A DNA stretch of 46,967 bases from assembly GCA_902500775.1 (NCBI GenBank), contig CABVRZ010000038.1, positions 1 to 46,967 on the forward strand, given 5' to 3'. The position numbers and the translations under genes were made by a program. This document shows, in pieces, positions 18,687-29,450 of this stretch. Within the stretch, counting starts at the first letter, position 1. The number at the start of each line of letters is the position of its first letter. The stretch is from an uncultured Nitrospira sp. GTDB lineage: Bacteria > Nitrospirota > Nitrospiria > Nitrospirales > Nitrospiraceae. The notes below the pieces were generated by a model. It was not told the DNA's origin and ran no database searches. It worked only from the letters and a program-made list of their open reading frames with translations.

Positions 18687-18856
18687 AATGTTCCTCCCAT
18701 GTCAGGAGTTGATTCTACGATAGGCCCCTCCGACAATCAATGAATCCTCCCTTGTGGAAAAGTCCTACTCCTCTCGCCCCTAAAGGAGAAGCGTCGGCAT
18801 GGGCCTAATAGCCGATTGACATCGGTGACGTGGAGTACTACGATCATCCATTCATA

Positions 18857-18940
18857 GCTAGGGGAGCCATGAGGCTGAGAGTCCGTGCACTCGGACGACC
18901 CTCACAACCTGACCTGGGTAATACCAGCGTAGGGAAGCCG
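18857..18940 (+). ncRNA. TPP riboswitch (THI element) ahead of thiC
   Basis: The stretch contains the conserved THI-box blocks in order: GGGGAGCC with GAGGCTGAGA, a variable stem (GTCCG...CGGAC), then ACCCTCACAACCTGACCTGG, GTAATACCAGCG and AGGGAAGC. These form the pyrimidine- and pyrophosphate-sensing helices of the thiamin diphosphate aptamer. It lies about 100 bases upstream of thiC and is followed by a terminator hairpin, so high TPP should stop transcription. Confidence 0.96.
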
Positions 18941-18959
18941 ACAGCTGCGGTCGTTGTGA

Positions 18960-20930
<1,971 letters not shown>

Positions 20931-20967
20931 TCTGGTAGAGAATTGCGCATTGAGAAAGACGTTTATC

Positions 20968-21768
20968 ATGAACAAGCCAACACCCGCTCCGTTACGAGAG
21001 AAAGATATTACCCGGCAGATTGCCCGGGAATACTATAGAGAGTTCGATCAGCTGATCGAGAGTGACGTCATCATTGTGGGTGCCGGACCGTCTGGGCTGA
21101 TTTGTGCGCGCGACTTGGCGACAAGAGGATTTCGAACGCTCCTGATTGAGCAAAGTCTGGCACTTGGAGGCGGATTCTGGTCCGGCGGGTACCTCATGAA
21201 CAAGGCCACGATTTGTGAGCCTGCCAATGAGATTCTCGAAGAGATCGGCGTTCCCTGCAAGAAGATCACCGAGTGTGCGGGTATGTACATGGTTGATCCA
21301 CCCCATGCCACCGGTGCGCTCATCGCCGCCGCCTACAAAGCTGGGGCCAGGGTCATGAACCTTACGAGAGTGGTGGACTTGATCCTTCGCCAAAATGCAT
21401 CATTGGAAGGCGTTGTGGTCAATAACACAACCGCCGAGATGGCAGGGCATGACAGCATCCATGTCGATCCCATTGCCCTCGAGAGCAAGATCATCGTGGA
21501 TGCCACCGGCCACGATGCCGTCCTGGTTGAGCTCCTGCATAAACGGAATTTGTACAAGCCAGTACCAGGCAATGGGGCCATGTGGGTTTCGCGCTCCGAG
21601 GAAGAGGTGATGGATCGCACCGGAGAGGTCTATCCGAATTGCTTTGTTATCGGATTGGCCGTTGCAGCCGTTTATGGCACACCACGCATGGGGCCAGCCT
21701 TCGGATCGATGTTGTTGTCAGGCCGGTATGGAGCAGGGTTGATTGCAAAAAAACTGAAGAACGAATAG
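20968..21768 (+). CDS. thi4: Thiamine thiazole synthase, THI4 family
   Basis: The 266-residue protein has the dinucleotide-binding motif DVIIVGAGPSGLICARDLA and LLIEQSLALGGGFWSGGYLM, VDATGHDAVLVELL and the C-terminal GTPRMGPAFGSMLLSG of THI4. It makes the thiazole half of thiamin from NAD and glycine. At the position where yeast THI4 has its sacrificial Cys this protein reads SIHVDP, with His, as in methanogen enzymes that are catalytic and use free sulfide. It sits directly after thiC and shares its riboswitch-controlled transcript; thiG and thiH are not seen here. Confidence 0.92.
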   Translation: MNKPTPAPLREKDITRQIAREYYREFDQLIESDVIIVGAGPSGLICARDLATRGFRTLLIEQSLALGGGFWSGGYLMNKATICEPANEILEEIGVPCKKITECAGMYMVDPPHATGALIAAAYKAGARVMNLTRVVDLILRQNASLEGVVVNNTTAEMAGHDSIHVDPIALESKIIVDATGHDAVLVELLHKRNLYKPVPGNGAMWVSRSEEEVMDRTGEVYPNCFVIGLAVAAVYGTPRMGPAFGSMLLSGRYGAGLIAKKLKNE

Positions 21769-21825
21769 GTTTGAGTCGTCAGCTATCGATGGGAGCTAAC
21801 AGCTGAAGGCTTTCAACTAATCCTT

Positions 21826-22341
21826 ATGAATATCCAAGATTTTCTCGTCCAGGGTGATGGACACGAAGAAGACAAACGCCAGGCGTGGGAGCTCTTTCAA
21901 CAAGCCTTTGCGCGGCAGATGAAGGGCGAACTCGAGGAAGCCGTCAACCTGTACAAGCAGTCGATCGCCACTCATCCAACCGCCGAGGCCTATACCTTCT
22001 TGGGCTGGACCTATAGCTTCATGGGACGGCTCGACGATGCTATTGAGGAATGCCAAAAAGCCATCGAGCAAGATCCTGACTTCGGCAATCCCTACAACGA
22101 TATCGGCGCGTACCTGATTGAGAAGGGAGAATTCGACGAGGCGATTGCCTGGTTTCAGAAAGCGATGCAGGCTAAGCGCTACGAAAGCCCTGCCTATCCC
22201 CACCTCAACCTTGGTCGCGTCTACGAGCGAAAGGGGAGCTGGACGGAAGCCATCGACTCGTATAAGGCGGCGCTCACCCTGGATCCTAACTATGCACTCG
22301 CCAAGAAGGCGCTGGGACGGTTGGTGAGCTCGTTGAATTGA
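21826..22341 (+). CDS. TPR repeat protein
   Basis: The 171-residue protein contains about four tetratricopeptide repeats, recognisable from AEAYTFLGWTYSFMGRLDDA, NPYNDIGAYLIEKGEFDEAI, PAYPHLNLGRVYERKGSWTE and DPNYALAKKALGRL. No signal peptide is seen, so it is probably a cytosolic scaffold for protein contacts. Its partner is unknown. It belongs to a plus-strand run with the pseudo-receiver, YgfZ and globin genes, each separated by short gaps. Confidence 0.85.
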   Translation: MNIQDFLVQGDGHEEDKRQAWELFQQAFARQMKGELEEAVNLYKQSIATHPTAEAYTFLGWTYSFMGRLDDAIEECQKAIEQDPDFGNPYNDIGAYLIEKGEFDEAIAWFQKAMQAKRYESPAYPHLNLGRVYERKGSWTEAIDSYKAALTLDPNYALAKKALGRLVSSLN

Positions 22342-22414
22342 CGGAGTGTATTTGCCTCCTTTCGTTTCATCTTTCTTCGGTTGAACAGTATTCCCTAAAC
22401 ACCAGCTCAACTCC

Positions 22415-22804
22415 ATGAACCAAACCAACCAGAAAACCATTCTTGTCGCGGTGACTGACCTCTTCTTCTACACCAAAGTCAGGGATGCATTGCGTCAACC
22501 GGACTATCAGCTTGAAAAAGCACGTGTGCAACAGGATATTATCGACAAAGCACTTGCTGGGAGTCCGAGTGCCATCATTTTCAACATGAACGACTTGACC
22601 CTCGACGCCTTGCAAGCGCTGGAACAGCTCAAGGCTGACCCACAGCTGAAACATATTCCGACGCTGGCGTTTGCCAATCACGAAGAGGTCGAGACCTGGA
22701 ACCGTGCGCGAGCACTCGGTGTGACGAAGGTCGTCTCTCGCAATGAATTTTCTGCTCGGACACGAGAGCTCGTAGACGAAATGATCGGGTTAAAATCCCG
22801 ATAG
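22415..22804 (+). CDS. CheY-like receiver-fold protein lacking the phosphoacceptor Asp
   Basis: The 129-residue protein has the alternating strand/helix pattern of a receiver domain: KTILVAVTDLFFYTKVRDAL, AIIFNMNDLTLDALQALEQL, HIPTLAFANHEEVETWNRAR and GVTKVVSRNEF (the Lys-like final position is V/S). Where a receiver has its phosphorylated Asp, this protein has Asn57 (IIFNMND), and the N-terminal acidic pair is reduced to one Asp. It is likely a phosphorylation-independent pseudo-receiver. No output domain is attached. The fold call is moderate. Confidence 0.65.
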   Translation: MNQTNQKTILVAVTDLFFYTKVRDALRQPDYQLEKARVQQDIIDKALAGSPSAIIFNMNDLTLDALQALEQLKADPQLKHIPTLAFANHEEVETWNRARALGVTKVVSRNEFSARTRELVDEMIGLKSR

Positions 22805-22836
22805 GCACGGATACCATAACCTCACATGAGAAACCC

Positions 22837-23928
22837 ATGAAACAATCTCGCCTGCACACCCAACATGTCAAACTCGGAGCGACATTCGGAGAGGTCGCTG
22901 GTTGGGAGATTCCGACGCACTATGGCGATGTCGCCGCAGAACACCGTGCCGTGCGGGAAGCGGTGGGTATCGCCGACCTCTCCCCTCGTGGCAAGATCAG
23001 AGTGACCGGCGAAGATCGCGTGAAGTGGCTTCAAAGCATTATCAGCAACGATATTCTTTCCCTGCAACCTGGACAGGGCCGCTACTCAAGCTTTTTGACA
23101 CACAAGGGGAAGATGCTTACCTACTTCCGCCTGTATCTTCAGACCGAAGCCGTTATGGTGGAAGATGTCGGGGAGATCGGAGAGATCACGTTTCAAGCCA
23201 TGCGCAAATTCCTGCTCTATGGCACAAAGGCCAAGATGGAGAACTGTGCGGAAAACTGGGGGCTCCTGTTGATCAGCGGACCGAAAGCCGCTCAAGTGGT
23301 GCAGTCCGCATTCGGTGTGGATGTCTCCGATGTAAAGCCGGTCGATTTTGTGACAGCTCAGATCGGTGGACATTCCGCGCTGGTGTTACGCACCGAAGAA
23401 ACGGGCGAGATTGATATCGAGGTTCTCCTTCCGGCCGAAAGCTTACTCACGGCTTGGACGAGCGCGTTGCAAGCCGGTGCCAAATTTGGCATCAGAGCCA
23501 TTGGAACAGAGGCTCGAGAAGCTTTGCGCATGGAAGCCGGCCTCCCCAAAGCTGGCCCAGATCTGAATGAGGAGATCGTTCCACCTGAAGCCAACCTTGA
23601 AGGAAAAGCGTTCAGCCTCAATAAAGGATGCTATCCAGGACAAGAAGTTGTCGCACGCATGGATACCTATGGCAATGTGCGCCGAAAATTAGTGGGGTTG
23701 GCACTTAAAGACTCCGTTGTTCCGTCGCACGGAGCTAAACTCTACAACGGCGATCGCGAAGTGGGCTGGGTCAGCAGCGCCGTCCATTCCCCTCAGTTCA
23801 ACAAGACCCTTGCGTTCGGATTTCCACTCAGGGACTTCAGTGCACCGGGTACAGAATTAGCCGTGGAATGTGATGGTAATAAGCACATGGCAATCGTCCA
23901 AGCTCTGCCCTTTTACACCAAGCCATAA
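22837..23928 (+). CDS. ygfZ: YgfZ/GcvT-family folate-binding protein
   Basis: The 363-residue protein has the GcvT-like fold and the diagnostic YgfZ motif KGCYPGQE (about residue 265), preceded by NEEIVPPEANLEG-type aminomethyltransferase sequence and an N-terminal HYGDVAAEHRAVREAVGIAD, VKWLQSIISNDI. YgfZ proteins bind tetrahydrofolate and support repair and assembly of certain iron-sulfur enzymes, including radical-SAM tRNA methylthiotransferase. The Cys of the motif is present. Catalytic glycine-cleavage activity is not expected. Confidence 0.88.
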   Translation: MKQSRLHTQHVKLGATFGEVAGWEIPTHYGDVAAEHRAVREAVGIADLSPRGKIRVTGEDRVKWLQSIISNDILSLQPGQGRYSSFLTHKGKMLTYFRLYLQTEAVMVEDVGEIGEITFQAMRKFLLYGTKAKMENCAENWGLLLISGPKAAQVVQSAFGVDVSDVKPVDFVTAQIGGHSALVLRTEETGEIDIEVLLPAESLLTAWTSALQAGAKFGIRAIGTEAREALRMEAGLPKAGPDLNEEIVPPEANLEGKAFSLNKGCYPGQEVVARMDTYGNVRRKLVGLALKDSVVPSHGAKLYNGDREVGWVSSAVHSPQFNKTLAFGFPLRDFSAPGTELAVECDGNKHMAIVQALPFYTKP

Positions 23929-23959
23929 CCGTATCCCCTATCAACACTCCTGAACACTG

Positions 23960-24379
23960 ATGTCCACTGATGAACAGAAAGATAGCGCCCACTCTACTCC
24001 ATACCAAGCAGCTGGTGAGTTGGCCGGAATCACACGCCTAGTCGACGAGTTTTACGCCAATATGGATAGTTTGCCGGAGGCCAAAATCATCCGAGACATG
24101 CACCCACCTGATCTCGCAGAATCCCGCAAGAAATTGACGTACTTCCTCTGCGGCTGGTTCGGAGGCCCGAAACTCTTTCAGCAGCACTATGGGCCAATCA
24201 GCATTCCTAGCGCACACAAGCGGTTCCCGATCGGGTATGAGGAACGTGATGCTTGGCTCCTCTGTATGCAACAGGCCCTTGCGGTCCAGCCCTACAGTAA
24301 CGAATTAAAAGACTACCTCTTAGCGGCGCTCAGTATCCCCGCCGAACGGGTTCGACAGGTGAATGCCGGAGAGCTCTAA
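23960..24379 (+). CDS. Group II truncated haemoglobin
   Basis: The 139-residue protein has the trHb2 layout: ITRLVDEFYANMDSLPEAKI with the B10 Tyr region, KLTYFLCGWFGGPKLFQQHY, then the proximal-His segment PSAHKRFPIGYEERDAWLLC with the G8 Trp, and a C-terminal helix pair. Such globins bind haem and handle oxygen, nitric oxide or peroxide. It ends the plus-strand run after ygfZ, and the accessory island begins just after it. Confidence 0.9.
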   Translation: MSTDEQKDSAHSTPYQAAGELAGITRLVDEFYANMDSLPEAKIIRDMHPPDLAESRKKLTYFLCGWFGGPKLFQQHYGPISIPSAHKRFPIGYEERDAWLLCMQQALAVQPYSNELKDYLLAALSIPAERVRQVNAGEL

Positions 24380-24662
24380 TACCGCCCTTCCCTGAACTGC
24401 AGGCGCAGACTAGCTCACTTCCTGGGTTACCTTCACGCACGTTTAGATGCACCCTGTATCCTTCTATATACATGGCATACGCATCATGAGATCAATTTGA
24501 GCCACCATTACCCTTCAAAATCAACGCAATGGTCAATAAACCTCTACCTGGCACTCTCCTTGCTGCTGCAATAGACCAGTGCCAGACCTGAATTCGTGAG
24601 GTAAGAACTGGCTACGGCTCACCAGCTGGAATGCACGCGTTGAAGTCCAAAGTAGGTCAGAC
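24380..24662. other. Non-coding stretch after the globin gene
   Basis: About 280 bases with stops in all frames and no clear ribosome site, hairpin plus T-tract, or tRNA. It marks the edge between the core genome and the degraded island. Confidence 0.5.
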
Positions 24663-24935
24663 CTACGAGAGAGGAATAGGCAGATGAGCACCTACGCGGT
24701 AAGGTTCTTTCAAGTCAATAAAGGATGAGATGACTTTCCTCTTCAACAGCTCAAATGACCTCCACCTCCAGACTGAACCGATCTCCGTCGGCTGTGAAGC
24801 CTGGATCGACGTGGGGCGTTTTTGCGCTACGGAACAACCAGCACACCAAGCCGCTAAAACTTCATCCAGTGACACGATCACAGAGTCCTTCACCAATCTC
24901 CGTAGAAAGTTTCGGAAAAATTCATTCGACGACAT
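24663..24935 (-). CDS. Hypothetical small protein
   Basis: The 90-residue frame starts MSSNEFFRNFLRRLVKDSVI and has GAGG seven bases before the ATG. The first 30 residues look like an amphipathic helix (FFRNFLRRLVKDSVIVSLDE); the rest shows no domain I recognise and has two Cys close together (CAGC). It lies among transposase remains, so it may be a remnant or a chance frame. Confidence 0.3.
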   Translation of the reverse strand: MSSNEFFRNFLRRLVKDSVIVSLDEVLAAWCAGCSVAQKRPTSIQASQPTEIGSVWRWRSFELLKRKVISSFIDLKEPYRVGAHLPIPLS

Positions 24936-25041
24936 AGGCTAGCCTCGACCGAAACTCCATCCGTCTCCCTTGACCAATTGAGAGGTGGCTCCGGTTCTTT
25001 GGAGAGTCTCTGCCGGTTCCTAAGTGGTGCCTGGCGGTTCG

Positions 25042-25276
25042 CATCTTCTTTGCGGCCTCGCATTGTCCCTGGCAACGCAGCACCAATGAGAACACAAGTG
25101 GGCTGCTGCGTCAGGACTTGTCCAAGGGGACAGACTTGTCGGGCTACACCCAGCCTGAGCTGAACGTCATGGCGCATCGGTTGAGTACGCGCCCACGCAA
25201 GTGCTTCGGCTTTACGACGCCACGGGAGAGCTTCACACCATTGCGGCATCATTCACCCGTTCCACTTGGACCTTGA
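25042..25276 (+). pseudogene. IS30-family transposase, C-terminal remnant
   Basis: The plus frame reads IFFAASHCPWQRSTNENT, then GLLRQDLSKGTDLSGYTQ, PELNVMAHRLSTRPRKCFGF and a short end at TGA (25274-25276). It matches the strongly conserved end of IS30-family transposases (HSPWQRGTNENTNGLLRQ, KGTDLS, LNxRPRKxLGF). The DDE core up to the last acidic part and the whole N-terminal half are missing, and no start codon belongs to it. Changes at conserved spots (GT to ST, YFP to DLS) show decay. Confidence 0.8.
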
Positions 25277-25298
25277 AACCACCTGTCACACAGCGAAC

Positions 25299-26179
25299 AT
25301 GGAACCGCAACCTCCTCTCTATCTAAAACCCATCAATTCATCAGAAGCCAAGATCGAGATCACCTACAGCGTTAATGGAGACACCGCCATTTTTGCTTCA
25401 GGCCGAAGAGGCAGCATTTCATCACCAGGAGCGTCTTATAACTTCGATATCCTGATGGCACACAAGGTGAAGGAGAGTGGCAAGCTCCAGTTCATTTGGG
25501 ACCGAGCATTGATCCGACTGTGGGCCCAAACATCAATACGTCTCCCTGGGAGCTGGAGCCGAGTCGCTCTGATGATGGCAACGTCATCTATTTCACGCGA
25601 TACCAGCCTGGCAATCTCTCGACCGGTGACCTATATGTGACACAAAAAATCAACGGCGTCTGGCAGCCAGCCAGAAATTGGAGCGATGTCCCAGAGCTTC
25701 CTCACATCAATACGCCAACAGACGAAGAACACTGTCCGATCATTGCCTCCGACAGCCTCATTTATTTCAACTATCAGCAACCAGGAGTTACCCAGGATAG
25801 CGATATCTGGAAAGTCGAGAAGAAAGATGAGATCTGGCAAAAACCTGAGAGCTTAGGCCCACGCCTCAATTCAGCCTACCGTGACCATATGCACTGGACC
25901 GGTCTATCGAGGAACGGGAAGAGCCTCATTATCACGAGTACACGTCCAAACATGGGATCGCGCAGTGGACATGACATATGGATTTCCTCCCAAAACCCAA
26001 AGGGCGAGTGACAAGAGCCGCTAAACCTTGGCGATACCATCAACACAGCCGGCGAAGATAGGTGCTGGACCTTTACGCCAAACAGCAAAACATTCACTGG
26101 AGGATCAGACCTCCGAGATTCCCACAATCACGATATTATGTGGGTCGATGAAGACCATGTTCCGCTGTTAAAGAATTTT
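25299..26179 (+). pseudogene. PD40/TolB-like beta-propeller protein gene, broken
   Basis: A first frame (MEPQPPLYLKPINSSEAKIE, TAIFASGRRGS, NFDILMAHKVKESGKLQF) and a second, shifted frame (GPSIDPTVGPNINTSPWELE, PSRSDDGNVIYFTRYQPG, DEEHCPIIASDSLIYF, LSRNGKSLIITSTRP, SGHDIWIS) read as one protein if one frameshift near 25495 is repaired. A TGA at 26009-26011 then interrupts, but the frame goes on as QEPLNLGDTINTAGEDRCWT, FTPNSKTFTGGSDLRDSHNH up to the left end of the ISL3 element. These are repeated PD40 beta-propeller blades (SxDGxxIYF, DIW). After the element, 27493-27582 stays in frame for 29 more codons. No signal peptide remains, probably lost at the IS30 end. Confidence 0.75.
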
Positions 26180-27484
26180 GGCGCTTCCGGGTTCTCCGTG
26201 GGTAGGGCGAAGGGATAGGATGGTCGGCCAAGGAGGGACCGACCATGCAAGACACCGCGCTCTAGCAGTATCTGTTGGGCTTACAGTCGCCGTGGACGGT
26301 GAGCTGCGCGAAGCTAGCCATGAACGAGCAGCGCGTGGATGTGTGGGCCGATCATCCGAAAGACGTGGCGTGGGTTTGTCCTCACTGCACCAAGAGGCTG
26401 CCGTTGTACGATCACGCCGAGGAGCGGACCTGGCGGCATCTTGACAGCTGCCAGTTCCAGACCCACCTGCACGCGCGGATTCCCCGGGTGGCCTGTGGTG
26501 AACACGGCGTCGTTCAGGTCACAGTACCATGGGCGGAACCGCGGTCGCGCTTCACCCTATTGTTTGAGCGCCTGGCCATCGACGTGTTGCGTCAATGTGA
26601 CGTGAGCGGGGCCACGCGGATCGTGCGGATCAGCTGGGACGAGGCGTGGGGGGGGATGCAGCGGGCGGTCGCGCGGGGACGAGCCCGTAAGCGTGCGCGG
26701 ATCGTGCCCCGAATCGGGGTGGATGAGAAGGCGGCGGCCAAGGGCCATCGCTAGCTCACGCTGGTCTGCGACTTGGATGAGGGCACCCTGCTTCCGATCT
26801 TCGGCAATGTACTCCACCGTAGTCTTGACCGCTACGACACGGGGCTGACGCCGGAGCAACTCAACGGCATCGAGGCCGTCGCGATGGACAGGTGGGAGCC
26901 CTATATGCAGGCGACGTGGGCGCGCGTGCCTGAGGCGGCGGAGAAGATCGTCTTCGACCGCGTCCATATCATGGGACATCTCGGCAAAGCCGTAGACACG
27001 ATCCGTAAGCAGGAGCATCGGGCATTGATGGCGTCAGGCAACGAGACGCTCAAGGGCAGTAAGTACCTGTGGCTCTATAGCCAAGCGAATGTGCCGGCGC
27101 AACGGCGAGAGGAGTGTGCCGCACTGAAACGCCAGGAGCTCAAAGTGGGACGAGCGTGGGCGATCAAAGAGACCTTGCGGTGTCTCTGGCACTACGTCTA
27201 CCCGGCGTCAGGCTGGAAGTTCTGGAAACGGTGGTACTGCTGGGCGATGCATAGTCGGCTGGAACCCATTCGGAAGGCAGCGGAGACGATCCGTCGACAC
27301 ATCACCAACATGGTGACGTACTCTCAGCACCCGGTGACCACCGCGATGAGTGAGGGACTCAATAGCCAGATTCAGAAGATCAAGAGCATGGCCTGCGGCT
27401 TTCGGAACACGGAGAACTTCAAGACAGCGATCTACTTCCACTGTGGCGGACTTGATCTGTACCCATGCTAAACCCGGAAGCGCC
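26180..27484 (+). mobile_element. Complete ISL3-family insertion sequence
   Basis: The 1305-base element has terminal inverted repeats of 24 bases with four or five mismatches: left end GGCGCTTCCGGGTTCTCCGT (26180 on), right end complementary to GGCGCTTCCGGGTTTAGCAT (27484 inward). Flanks AGAATTTT and TAAATTTT look like an 8-base target duplication with two changes, the size used by ISL3 elements. It carries one transposase gene, inactivated by two stops, and splits the PD40 gene. Confidence 0.85.
26245..27471 (+). pseudogene. ISL3-family transposase with two in-frame TAG codons
   Basis: From the ATG at 26245 (GGAGG eight bases upstream) the frame spans 408 codons, the normal ISL3 length. 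It reads MQDTAL, TAG, QYLLGLQSPWTV; then the zinc-binding domain VCPHCTKRLPLYDH and AEERTWRHLDSCQFQTHLHA; IGVDEKAAAKGHR, TAG, LTLVCDLDEGTL; then AVAMDRWEPYMQAT, VFDRVHIMGHL and the final SEGLNSQIQKIKSMACGFRN. Both TAG codons (26263-26265 and 26752-26754) sit where ISL3 proteins normally have Tyr (LYxxLLGL and GHxYLTLV). Catalytic acidic residues are otherwise present. Unless suppressed, no full protein is made. Confidence 0.85.
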
Positions 27485-27600
27485 TAAATTTTGAGTCGAT
27501 CGGACCACCTCCGAATCTGCTTACCACTAACAACAAGGCTAGCGATCCGAAGAGGCAATATTGCTCCAGTCAGGCGAATTAGGTAGGATCAGTATCGCCA

Positions 27601-29412
27601 CTACTGGTAGTGCTGGGCTTGAGTGAGAAAGAGGTTGTTGTAGAGGCCTTGCTGTGCCATTAATTCGTCGTGTGTCCCTTGTTCCACTATTTGTCCCTGA
27701 TCTACGACAAAAATTCTGTCCGCCATCTTGACCGTTGAGAGCCGATGACTGATCAAGATCGCCGTTCGTCCCTGAGCAAGCTCGTGGAACCGTTCAAACA
27801 GTTCTGCTTCTGCCTTGGCATCCATCGCACTGGTCGGCTCATCGAGAATAAGAATTTGTGAATCTCTCAAGATCGCTCTGGCGAGGGCTACTTTCTGCCA
27901 TTCACCGATACTCAGTTCATGTCCACCATCGAAGAGCTTGCCGAGTAATGACTCGTACCCGTCTGGCAATCGCTCAATGGCCTCGTGGATCCCAGCCTGT
28001 CTCGCTGCCTGAACGATGGCGAATGAGTCGACCGCTGAGGCCCTGACACCCAGTGCAATATTGTCTTTCGCAGACAACTGAAACTTCACAAAGTCCTGGA
28101 AAATTCCGCTAACTGCGCCTCTCACCTCGGCGACAGGGTAATCACGAAGATCCGTCCCATCAATTGTAACCCGCCCGCTCGATGGATCATATAAACGGCA
28201 CAGGAGCTTTACCAACGTTGTCTTCCCTGCACCGTTCGCCCCAACAAATGCAACGTGCTCACCGGGTTTAATTGAAAAGGTGAAGTCTCGAATGGCCACG
28301 CGTTCTTCATGTGGATATTGAAATGATACCCGCTCGAACACTATCCCTTCGGTAATGGGGCGAGGAAATACTCGTGGACATGTTGACGCTCTCAATCTTG
28401 ATTGCAACCCCAAGAATTCATCCAGCGTGTTGAGGAAGAGATTGCTCTCATACAGGCTCGCTACGCTCTGCCCAAGTCCCTCCAAGAATCCGGAAGCGCG
28501 TTGTACAGCCTGTAGACAGATGACAAGGTCTCCAATGGTCAGCAGTCCGTCAATGGTTCTGACAACCAGCACACTGCAGACACCAAAGACCCCAGCAACA
28601 CCGACAATCTGTGCAACAAATCCAGAAAACACCCAGCGTCGCTCCAACGCGATTCGTTCTTGACGTAACACTAATCGCGCATCGGCAAACCACTGCTGCA
28701 AGCGGCGGCCGAGGTCGAACAGCCGAACCTCCTTCGCCGCGCCAGCCTGAGTCAGCAGCATATTGACGTACCATGCCTTTCGGTCAAGTGGTGCCCGCTC
28801 CCGTTCCCACACATAGAGTTGAGAGGACTTTCTCAGCTTGGCGAAAAAATATGGAATGGCTGTCAGGATCAGGATCGGAATTACGCCCCAATGCATCCAC
28901 CACAGTAGGACAGCCATCGCAAGCAATGAAATGGCGTGTTGCCCCATCTGGAGTAGTGCATTGAGAATGGCGGTTGGTCGATAGGGCGCTTCTTGCTGTG
29001 CCAAATGCAGGGTATCTTGATAGCGTGCATTCTCATAATACTCGAGATCGACTTCAACTGATTTAGCCTGAATCACCGCATACATATGATCGGTGACAGC
29101 ATCTGATTGTATTTTTAAAATTAGCCCAGCAACAGCAGTGAGGGCAGCACTGATTGCGGCCACACCGGCCATACCAGCGAGAATCGTGAGGATATGGGTC
29201 AACGACGCATCGTCCCAGGGTGCCTTCAGTCCTTCCGTCACGGCATCGATCAAAAGCTTCGTCAAATACAACGCCACGAGCGGAAGGAGTCCCTGAATGA
29301 CGCGTACCACGACACTCGCACTAGCCAAACTTGGGCTGCTCTGCCACACAAGCGATAGCGCTCGTCCAACCGTGTGCACGAAAGGTCCAATCCGATTGAG
29401 CATTGTGTTCAT
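27601..29412 (-). CDS. ABC exporter of the peptide cluster (permease-ATPase fusion)
   Basis: The protein has about 603 residues from the ATG at 29412; a TTG at 29436 with AAGG upstream is an alternative. It is a type I exporter half-transporter: six transmembrane helices (residues about 20-310), then the ATPase with Walker A VGANGAGKTTLVKLL, signature LSIGEWQKVALARA, Walker B ILILDEPTSAMD and switch ISHRLSTVK. It lacks a C39 peptidase domain, so leader removal must be done by another protein, which fits the separate B2-type peptidase gene 39 bases upstream. It is the last gene of the cluster and probably exports, and gives immunity to, the mature peptide. Confidence 0.88.
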   Translation of the reverse strand: MNTMLNRIGPFVHTVGRALSLVWQSSPSLASASVVVRVIQGLLPLVALYLTKLLIDAVTEGLKAPWDDASLTHILTILAGMAGVAAISAALTAVAGLILKIQSDAVTDHMYAVIQAKSVEVDLEYYENARYQDTLHLAQQEAPYRPTAILNALLQMGQHAISLLAMAVLLWWMHWGVIPILILTAIPYFFAKLRKSSQLYVWERERAPLDRKAWYVNMLLTQAGAAKEVRLFDLGRRLQQWFADARLVLRQERIALERRWVFSGFVAQIVGVAGVFGVCSVLVVRTIDGLLTIGDLVICLQAVQRASGFLEGLGQSVASLYESNLFLNTLDEFLGLQSRLRASTCPRVFPRPITEGIVFERVSFQYPHEERVAIRDFTFSIKPGEHVAFVGANGAGKTTLVKLLCRLYDPSSGRVTIDGTDLRDYPVAEVRGAVSGIFQDFVKFQLSAKDNIALGVRASAVDSFAIVQAARQAGIHEAIERLPDGYESLLGKLFDGGHELSIGEWQKVALARAILRDSQILILDEPTSAMDAKAEAELFERFHELAQGRTAILISHRLSTVKMADRIFVVDQGQIVEQGTHDELMAQQGLYNNLFLTQAQHYQ

Positions 29413-29450
29413 ATTTAGTAACACCGCCCTTACCAATTCGCCTTACGACT

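Noticed and set aside
24890..25252. Minus-strand 120-codon frame
   Set aside because: It is the antisense shadow of the IS30 transposase remnant, which is recognisable on the plus strand.
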